Source: Cotesia glomerata (taxonomy: Eukaryota; Arthropoda; Insecta; Hymenoptera; Braconidae). From it: a stretch of DNA of 64,000 nt. Of the stretch, positions 55,537 through 64,000 are shown in pieces. Numbering within the stretch: position 1 is the first letter of the stretch; every line of letters starts with the position of its first letter. A program made the position numbers and the translations under genes. The stretch is from contig NC_058162.1 in NCBI RefSeq assembly GCF_020080835.1, positions 8,261,323-8,325,322 of the forward strand. The letters are read 5' to 3'. Below the pieces are notes generated by a model. The model was not told the DNA's origin, searched no databases, and was given only the letters and a program-made list of their open reading frames with translations.

Positions 55537-56935
55537 CACGGAAAGAAATACATTGCGGATATCCCTATGTCGTTGTATTGCATTGCTATAAGCCCTATGC
55601 ATATAGGATTATCTATTATACTGTATGGTACCAAAATCTTTGCGTCTTTTACACGGGCGTATAGGAGGCTTGACGTGACAGCATTGCTGCCAGCCCCATA
55701 GTGCATCGCAGATGTCGCAATACTACTAGTTTCTCCCGCGATATTACTTAGCGCGACAATCAATAATTCTATCGAATTACGGCCAATATTTCATGGGTAC
55801 AACTACTGTACCGACATAAAAATTCATAAATTAGTAAAACTACTTTGAAATTAATTGTAACATTAAACTAGTTTAATACAAAATTTTTAAATATTTTTCA
55901 TCGAACACACTGATAGAAGGATTTGTTTATATTTAATAAGCTTTATTAACTGTTAATAAATGATTTTTTAACATCATAGGATTTAATGAATATTTATTAA
56001 CAGTTTATAAATTATTTATTAAATGTTAATAAATATTTGTTAACAGGTAACAAATATTTATTAACAGTTAATAAGTAATTTGTTTAGTACAATTTATTAA
56101 CTGTTAAAAATATTTATTAATGGTTAATGAACATTTGTTAACTGTTAACGAATATTTATTTAAAATAAAAAGTAAAAATAGCAATTTCCTTTTGACACTT
56201 TTTATAACCCTATAGCTGGAATACATGATAATAATTAAATTCACTAAATAAATTAACGTTTTTAATATTTAAAAATATAAAAGATAATTATGAGCTATGA
56301 TAAAATTTGGTATTTTATAATAAATGTTATTATAATGTAATATAATTAATGCAAATAATTTATAAAGATGATTTTTATTTGTAAGCCATCTTTTCTTTAT
56401 ATCATATGCCATTGCAAATTGCAAGTGAAACAAATTCACTCTACAAAATATTTACTAATTGTTAATAAATATTTCTTAACTATTAATAAATACTTATTAA
56501 CTATTAACAAATGTACTTTCCACCCAAATAGATATTTATTTAATGTTAAAAAATATTTATTAAAATTTAATAAATTAAATAATTGTCTTCAAATAAATTA
56601 AATTATTAACAGTTAATAAATCCTTCTATCAGTGCATAACCCATTCAATTAATTAAACTAATTTTGTTACTACTCTAATATCAGCATAAGAGATATAACA
56701 ATAACGGATAGACTGTTCTGCCAGGAGCATCGTAAATGTCGCCAGTCACTATGGGTCTGACGCCCATAGTGACATTGGCGTATCAGCTATAACTATTATT
56801 GATGTTACTATTCCCACCATAGCCAAATCATCTATGCTGACGATTTTTATATCGAATCAAAATCTTCTTAACCATACAGTATAGTGTTCACACCCATAGT
56901 GACATAGTGATATTCGCAATGTATTTCTTTCCGTG
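55537..56935. mobile_element. 1.4-kb TIR element, CACGGAAAGAAATACATTGC termini
   Basis: The ends CACGGAAAGAAATACATTGC and its inverse match; further inverted blocks such as CATACAGTATA continue inward. CA lies on both sides. A 727-bp MITE is nested inside. No transposase. Confidence 0.82.
55908..56634. mobile_element. MITE with CACTGATAGAAGGATTT termini, copy 2, nested
   Basis: 727 bp; same ends as 50564-50835 but a longer interior made of many TTATTAACTGTTAATAAAT-like blocks in both orientations. Nested inside the 1.4-kb TIR element. Confidence 0.87.
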
Positions 56936-59409
56936 CACGTATATGTTGAAGTTGTTTACAAGATTCAACTGTCGCTAAGATTCTTTTTACGATTTTTACT
57001 CCACCCAGCGGACATTTGTCGAATTGAAAGATAATTCGACTCATCTATAGCGTATTTTAGCGTAGTCGTGCAGAAATGTAGAGAGAGATAGAGAAAGAGA
57101 AGTTACTTTTCGATACTAGTGCGAGGTAAATTAACTAAACTATAAATTGCCAGAAATCGCATTCTTTGCGCCCTCTGTGTGTTGCTCGAAAATCATATCA
57201 ACTTTCGCAGTTGATATGACAAAAATAACTATTTTGTGTCAAGAAAATAAAATCTTTATAGAAATATTTTTTTCTTAATGTATAAATTGTTTCTTACTGC
57301 ATCTCAACGCCAAATTAATTAAAATAAACAACAATTGACAAAAATAAAATGATTGTTGTTAAGTGCATGAATGAATATTATATTAATCTCTTTTTCGTTG
57401 ATTTAACAACCCCCAGCAGAAATATTTTAAATGTAAATTTAATTCCGCATTTAACGTGTATATATTCGGTCTCACATTTGTTTTTTTGACCATTATTTCG
57501 TCAAGCTATCTACGCTTTCACGGGAGCATGTAATAGTTGGAAAATTTCTCATTAAAACGAACTCGAGCCGGGTGGTTTAAATTAAAATTAGTCCGATTAT
57601 TCTTCTTCTATTTTTAGTTGATTATTTTTTTAAAAAATTCTAGAGAACAAGCAGGATTGATTGTTTCGAAAGTAGATTAATTTTATTTGTGATAATCATT
57701 AAAAGTAACCGGGTCGAAAAAAAATTTTAATTTTAACGTTTGACTTAATTTCCTTTAAAATTGTCAATTTGCCGACGATTTTACCTCAGATCTTGATTTT
57801 TATTGACTTTTTTTGTATTATTCTTGATTTTTTTTTACTTAAATTATTTAATTGACTTAAACTTGACTTTTTTGCCTTAAATTATTCAGTTGACTTAAAC
57901 AAATAACTCGCTATCGAGTCGAGAAATCTAGTCGTCCGCTTGACTAATTTTTGTCTTTTTCCGACTTAGATTTAACGGGAGACTTATAACGAAAATAACA
58001 AAATTTTTATAAGATAAAATAAGTAAAGTTTTTACAATCTCTTCGATTGTAGATCGGATGGCTTCAATGCTGACGTTCAAGAGGTTCAGTGTTCGAGTCC
58101 CATGGAAACCAGAAATTTAATACTAATTTGTGATTCTTTCAGCTATCTAAAGGGCGTGTGTGTTTCTTCTCTTCATCTCAACATATAACATGATCAATTA
58201 CAACGATGATTGAAATAATTGATATTAGGCTATTACGAAATATATGATAGCTAAAATTCTCTTGAAACATAATAAAAAAGTGTTAAATATCTAACACAAA
58301 ATTTTTGAACACAAATTTTTTTAACGCAATGACGCAAAATTTTTTACTGTGCAAGTAAAAGACGGCATTTTTGCTGTTTAATTCAAATCAACTGAAAGAA
58401 ATTCCTCATGTCATTGACATACCGCTGTATCATATCATAAATCGTAAAAAAGCATATGAAAATTTATTAACTTGAAAGAATAGTATCAAAAGATGAAAAA
58501 ATATGACTTGGGTCGCATAACTTCGTCGTAATTTTTCTGACCTAAAAAAAAAAAATAACTGGCATATAAATATTTATTTTTCAGAATACGATTTCCCAGG
58601 GGATGACATGAAAACTATTTTCTCATAATTTTCTGTCTAGACCCTTGCTAATATAACAAAAAAATAAATTAAATTGTCGTGACTAATTGTAGCTATAAAT
58701 AGTTGAGTCGTCAAACTTTTTCTTGGGCATAAGCTTGACCTAATTGAATTTTTCATTAATGTCAGCCTCGGATAAGAAAATATGAAAAACTATTGATCAA
58801 GATAAACTTACAAGAGAGCAGTCAACAAATAGCCTTCACTCTTTGTCTCGGTTCATATAACATAATCCCTAATATAACCTCTGCACCTAGGCCTAGACCT
58901 CAAGAGTCCATTTTTCATGATTACGTCCCACCTCGAATTACTATTGGTGTTTCGTAGTTCGCATCGTTCGTGGTTCTTTTAGTGAAATATTTAGCCTTTT
59001 GCCTCCATTCGACTTTGGATATATTATAGCACGAGCAATTTGAGCACAAAACGGCCGGACTAATTCGACTATGCGACAAATTATCTAATTTTCTCGAAGA
59101 ATAATTTAATAGCCACACAGATGAATCAGAATAATTAAAATTAGAGAGCTCTTAATTAATTATAAACCAATGGAACATGGGGGCGGTTATCGATTGTTCA
59201 ATAGAGATTTGTAATGTAACTGACGGGGTTAGTAAATTAAATAATTACCTACTGATTAGTATCCTAGGTTTGTGTGTTTGGGGAAGGTAATTATACAGCT
59301 GGTAAATTAATTATCGATGAAGGGTCAGTGGGTATGGTTGCTTAATTGAGTCAAAGGCTTTACTTTGCTATTATTTAGTTGCAAATGATTTATATTACCA
59401 ATATGGGTA
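56936..59409. other. Non-coding DNA with a possible tRNA-like remnant
   Basis: No gene is recognised. At 58040-58115 a sequence with a B-box (GGTTCAGTGTTCGAGTCCCATGG region) could be a decayed tRNA or SINE head, but no cloverleaf could be drawn. The minus-strand frame 58921-59118 shows no domain. Confidence 0.4.
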
Positions 59410-59518
59410 CAGTCGAGTCTCGTTACGAGTCCTATTAGTGTCTCTCTCACATTAACGCAAGTCAGGTTAAAAAAAAAAAAAAAAAAAAACAAATAGGACT
59501 CATTACGAGACTCGACTG
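59410..59518. mobile_element. 109-bp TA-flanked MITE
   Basis: The ends CAGTCGAGTCTCGTTACGAG and the inverse of CAGTCGAGTCTCGTAATGAG are inverted, with TA on both sides and a poly(A) stretch inside. Confidence 0.88.
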
Positions 59519-60985
59519 TATATTATCCTAGTTGCCAACTGCCCGCGTTGCTGGGCTTCAATTGAAATTTGTTTGTTTTACATCAGTAAAAATTTTTTTA
59601 ACATTACACCAGGCATTTACCTTTAATTAAGTATTAAAGATTTTGGTAAACAGTTATAAGTTTTTATTTGCAAGAGTAAATGCTTGTCAATATTATCGAA
59701 GTGACTAATAAACTGATCTCTAATAATAAAAATGATTTTTAGTTTTGTATATTGATGTTTTTACTATCGTAATAAAGATTCTATTGAGCTTGAAAAGTAT
59801 CAAACTAGTCAATCAACAATACAATTATTACGTTTTATTCACTTAATTAAAATTACTGAAGAAAGGATTTGTAATGAAAAGTTATTTTCTCAATTGACAA
59901 AATATCGAAAAAATATTATCAATTTAAGAGATTAATTGAGAAACGATGAATATAATTGTGTGAGATTAATTAGATGCCGATTGATTTAATAGTTTTGTTC
60001 GGTTAGACGTATCTAATAAGGTCTCGCCATTTATTAGTACAAATATAGATTATTTCAGATATATATTTAGTTTATTTTAATGACGCCTATTCAAGAATTG
60101 AAATACTATTATAAAAACTTATGAAAATGCTTGCTTAGTTTTAGCTTGATATTTTAAATAAACTTTCAAAATTATTAATTATTTTAATTTTATTTCATAT
60201 TGCATTAAATATCATTAAATAAATAAATGTTCATTAAAATAGATAATGAATGAATCATTGAATTTATATTTATGTTTTTCATAAATAACAATTGAAAAGA
60301 ACGAATTTATAATTAAATCATTATTTTCTAAACCAAAATATGTAAGTAAGTTACAAATGAGCAATTTACCATATATTATACTATAATCTCCTTCGAAAGT
60401 ATAAGTTTTATGGATATTATTTTAGTAATTTTTTCACTTAGGTTTTTCAAAAACATATCTCTTCATTTATCGAGATCGATCGGAGTGGATTAAATCCTTG
60501 AGAGAAAGTCAATGGCATTTGTATGAGTCTTTGGGCATTGATAGGTTTGTCATTAAGTATACGCAGCCGCTGTACTGAACCAAAAGTGTTGTAGGAGCTC
60601 AGTAGACAATGTACGCCATATACGCATTGTATTATTGATGATAAATCAATATATCGGATTTCTGAGAGAGTAATGTCGTTCACAGGCTGTTAATTCTGCG
60701 TATGCGTATCTATTTACGTCCACATGTGTGTTATTGATATTGAATAGAGTGCTTACACAATGCCGACGAGTAGAAGAGATGCACTACTGAACTCTGAGGT
60801 GCCCATCAGACAGATTCAAAATCTGTTTAATATTCACGGCGTATTTAATCTATTGCTTTATTTAATAGTGCGAATTTATTGACTCTAGTGACGTTAGTTT
60901 ATGTTAAAGTGGTTTCTTTGATGTGTAAAGGCAGAAATTTTGTAGCGTGGGAAGAAGTTGCCGGGAATAATATTTATGATCATGT
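59519..60985. other. AT-rich non-coding DNA
   Basis: No gene or element is recognised. The frame 60447-60683 on the minus strand has no identifiable domain. Confidence 0.45.
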
Positions 60986-61125
60986 AGGGGAAGAGGCGGC
61001 AAAATGGGCCCCTAGGGGCAAAATGGGCCCCCTGATATTTTCAATATCCAAAAATATTTGGGGGCAAAATGGGCCCTCAACATTTTCAACTCTCGAAATG
61101 TTTGGGAGGTATAATGGGCTGATTA
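60986..61125 (+). repeat. GGGGCAAAATGGGCCC repeats
   Basis: Three to four spaced copies of the GGCAAAATGGGCCC block, with ATTTTCAA-type spacers of about 40-50 bp. Inverse-orientation relatives occur at 1.7-1.8, 17.1 and 63.3-63.6 kb. Confidence 0.7.
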
Positions 61126-61278
61126 GACTTTAAAAACCAAAGAATATTTTTCAGTTAAACGCGTTCTAGAATTTTTGAATTATAGAAAAAATTATATAGG
61201 TAAAGTACGAACTATGTCGCGTTTTGAATAACAGCATTATTTACTATATTTTTTGTTAATAAACTATTTATTTTACAG

Positions 61279-61306
61279 AAGCTTCCCTGACTATTTTTGC
61301 GATGGT

Positions 61307-61367
<61 letters not shown>

Positions 61368-62292
61368 AACGTAAACCTCTCATAACTTTTAAACGGCTCG
61401 ACCGACTCAAACGGGATTGACAGCAATCGAAAGAGTTTCTTTTCCACTAGATATTTTATACTATTTAAGGTAATTCGGGCCAATAGATTTTTTGTAATCT
61501 CGAAAATAAAATTTTCGGAAAATGATTTTTTTTTTAATAAATTTTAATCTGCTGAATCAATCGTTTTCAAAAATTAATCAGCTCTTAAGCTTAAAAAACT
61601 GCGTCGATCGCCGTCAACGCGATCAAAATCAGTCGATTCGTTTGTGAGGTATCGTGAACAAAATATTTGGGGAAAAGTGTTTTTTTTTTTTTCTTACATA
61701 ACTCCGAAATTTATTCCTGGATCGTTTTTGATTCAACGACATAATTTTTAGAGCTTAAAAAAATCACTTTAATCGCTGCCAATAACGTCAAAATCGGTTC
61801 AATGGTTCGAGAGATATTTAATTTTAAAAAATTAAAAAAAGTATTTTTTTATCACGTCTTTGAAATTTCACGTCCGATTGTTTGGTTAGTGATAAATAAT
61901 CTTTTTGTTCTAGAAAGACTGCGTAGAATACCTTTAATTTTTTTTTAATCGGTTAATTCATTTGTGAGATATCGTTGTCAAAAAAATTCTAAAAAATTGT
62001 TTTTTTTTGTGATACATTTTTATTGGCTTGACCAATCGATTCTAAAAACTGATCGGTTTTTAAGCTTGGAAACCCACGTTGATTGCCGTTAACGCGATTG
62101 AAATTGGTTGATTAGTTTGAGAGATATCGTTTTCGAAATAATTCAAAAAACGCGTTTTTTTTAAATTACTCCGACATTTTTTACCTGATTTATTATTGCT
62201 TTTGGCGTGAAATGTGGAGCGCTTAGGTATGGAGTTAGCGGGAAGTTGCAGGGATGGCTTTTAGGGTCTACTGTTATTCTAATTTTTTATAC
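61279..62292 (+). repeat. Dispersed AACTTCCCGCT repeat, copy lacking its first 100 bp
   Basis: It starts at AGAAGCTTCCCTGACTATTT, has a 57-bp (TG)n tract, four degenerate modules, and the AGCGGGAAGTTGCAGGGATG end. It is followed 14 bp later by an inverted copy. Confidence 0.9.
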
Positions 62293-62305
62293 TGAATACA
62301 TAATA

Positions 62306-63248
<943 letters not shown>

Positions 63249-63284
63249 ATTCAAAATATAAAACAAGTAAGAAACATATTGAGT

Positions 63285-63595
63285 TTTTTTGGGGGGCCCG
63301 TTTTACCCCATTTTTCTAAATTTTTTAATTTCGATATACGCAAAAAAATTAATACCATAAACTCAGTAAAAAGCCAAAAAACGTAAAACGAGCTGAAAAA
63401 CTCATATTATAAAAATTTTCTGAAGGTGGCCCATTTTGCCCCACAATTTCAATTTTTTTTTTTTAATGAACAGAGCAAATTGAGGTCAAATACTTGGCAA
63501 GGGACTAAAAAACAATAAAACCAGAAAAAAACACTAAGGATATCAACATTTTTTTCTTAAGGGACCCATTTTGCCCCCCCCCCCCTTGCCCTATG
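63285..63595 (+). repeat. CCCATTTTGCCCC repeats
   Basis: Blocks CCCGTTTTACCCC, CCCATTTTGCCCC and CCCATTTTGCCCCCC at about 130-bp spacing, in the opposite orientation to 60986-61125. Confidence 0.65.
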
Positions 63596-64000
63596 TTGTA
63601 AGATATGATTATGTATGATCGTATGTGAGGACTATATGATAAATGATTATAAATGAAGAATATGTGATAAAATATGAAAAATAATTGAGAAAATATAATT
63701 ATATATGATAACCATTGTTAACATATGAACAATTGATGAAAAAATATGATCATTCATCATATATGACAAGATATTAATAATACATTATAACATATTAAAG
63801 ATAACTGATAACTGGTAACACATCGTCACATATAATTATATATCACAACATATGAATGATATGTGATAATGTGATAACATATCATCATGATCATATATGA
63901 CAAGATATTAATGATACATCATATATTAAAGATATCTGATAATTGATAATACATCATCTTATAGGATAACATATGATCATATATGACAACATAGGAATGC
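63596..64000. repeat. Degenerate ATATGATAACAT minisatellite
   Basis: Short units such as ATATGATAACA, ATATGACAAGATATTAA and CATATGATCATATATGACA recur to the window end. A degenerate tandem repeat without coding potential. Confidence 0.7.

Overview
The window looks like AT-rich nuclear DNA from an insect, best guess a hymenopteran such as a parasitoid wasp. The evidence is the spliceosomal introns, R1-clade LINEs, a DIRS element, Tc1/mariner-, hAT- and piggyBac-type short elements, Helitrons and long (TG)n, (TA)n and (TTA)n tracts. The species guess is inference from overall character; no marker gene fixes it. There is no sign of bacterial, plasmid or organellar organisation.

Host coding content is sparse. 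Two exons at 27541-27617 and 36296-36387 (+) join in phase. They encode the end of the kinase-homology domain of a receptor-type (membrane) guanylate cyclase, and are separated by an 8.7-kb intron full of mobile elements. A third GC-rich exon-like ORF at 8038-8224 (+) looks genuine, but I do not recognise it. The remaining exons of the cyclase must lie outside the window.

Almost everything else is mobile DNA, often nested. From left to right: a 5'-truncated R1-clade LINE (1-835); a TA-flanked MITE (6070-6515); a piggyBac-type MITE (9333-9848); a 3.9-kb composite inverted element (10566-14502); a decayed Helitron Rep/helicase (17150-17885); a 1-kb TIR element (18050-19075); and a structurally complete DIRS retrotransposon (20281-25222) with spliced gag, RT-RNaseH-methyltransferase and tyrosine recombinase. 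Next come a short Helitron (25628-25836) and two adjacent giant inverted composites (27918-31446 and 31633-35423), one carrying a hAT insertion. Then a second MITE copy (35818-36265), a tRNA-derived SINE with an 18-bp target duplication (37174-37555), and two large R1-clade LINEs (38227-41325 and 44081-48132).

From about 32.6 kb to the end the landscape is dominated by one dispersed repeat family of roughly 0.8-1.1 kb. It begins near AACTTCCCGCT, has a (TG)n core, and ends GGGATGGCCTTCAGGGTCAACCGTTTTCCTAATTTTT (given here only as a landmark; key parts are GGGATGGCC and CCTAATTTTT). At least ten copy ends are present. All three LINEs abut the (TG)n tract of this repeat, which suggests the repeat supplies (AC)n landing sites for R1-clade elements. 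Other copies are broken by TA-targeting palindromic elements sitting next to or inside each other.
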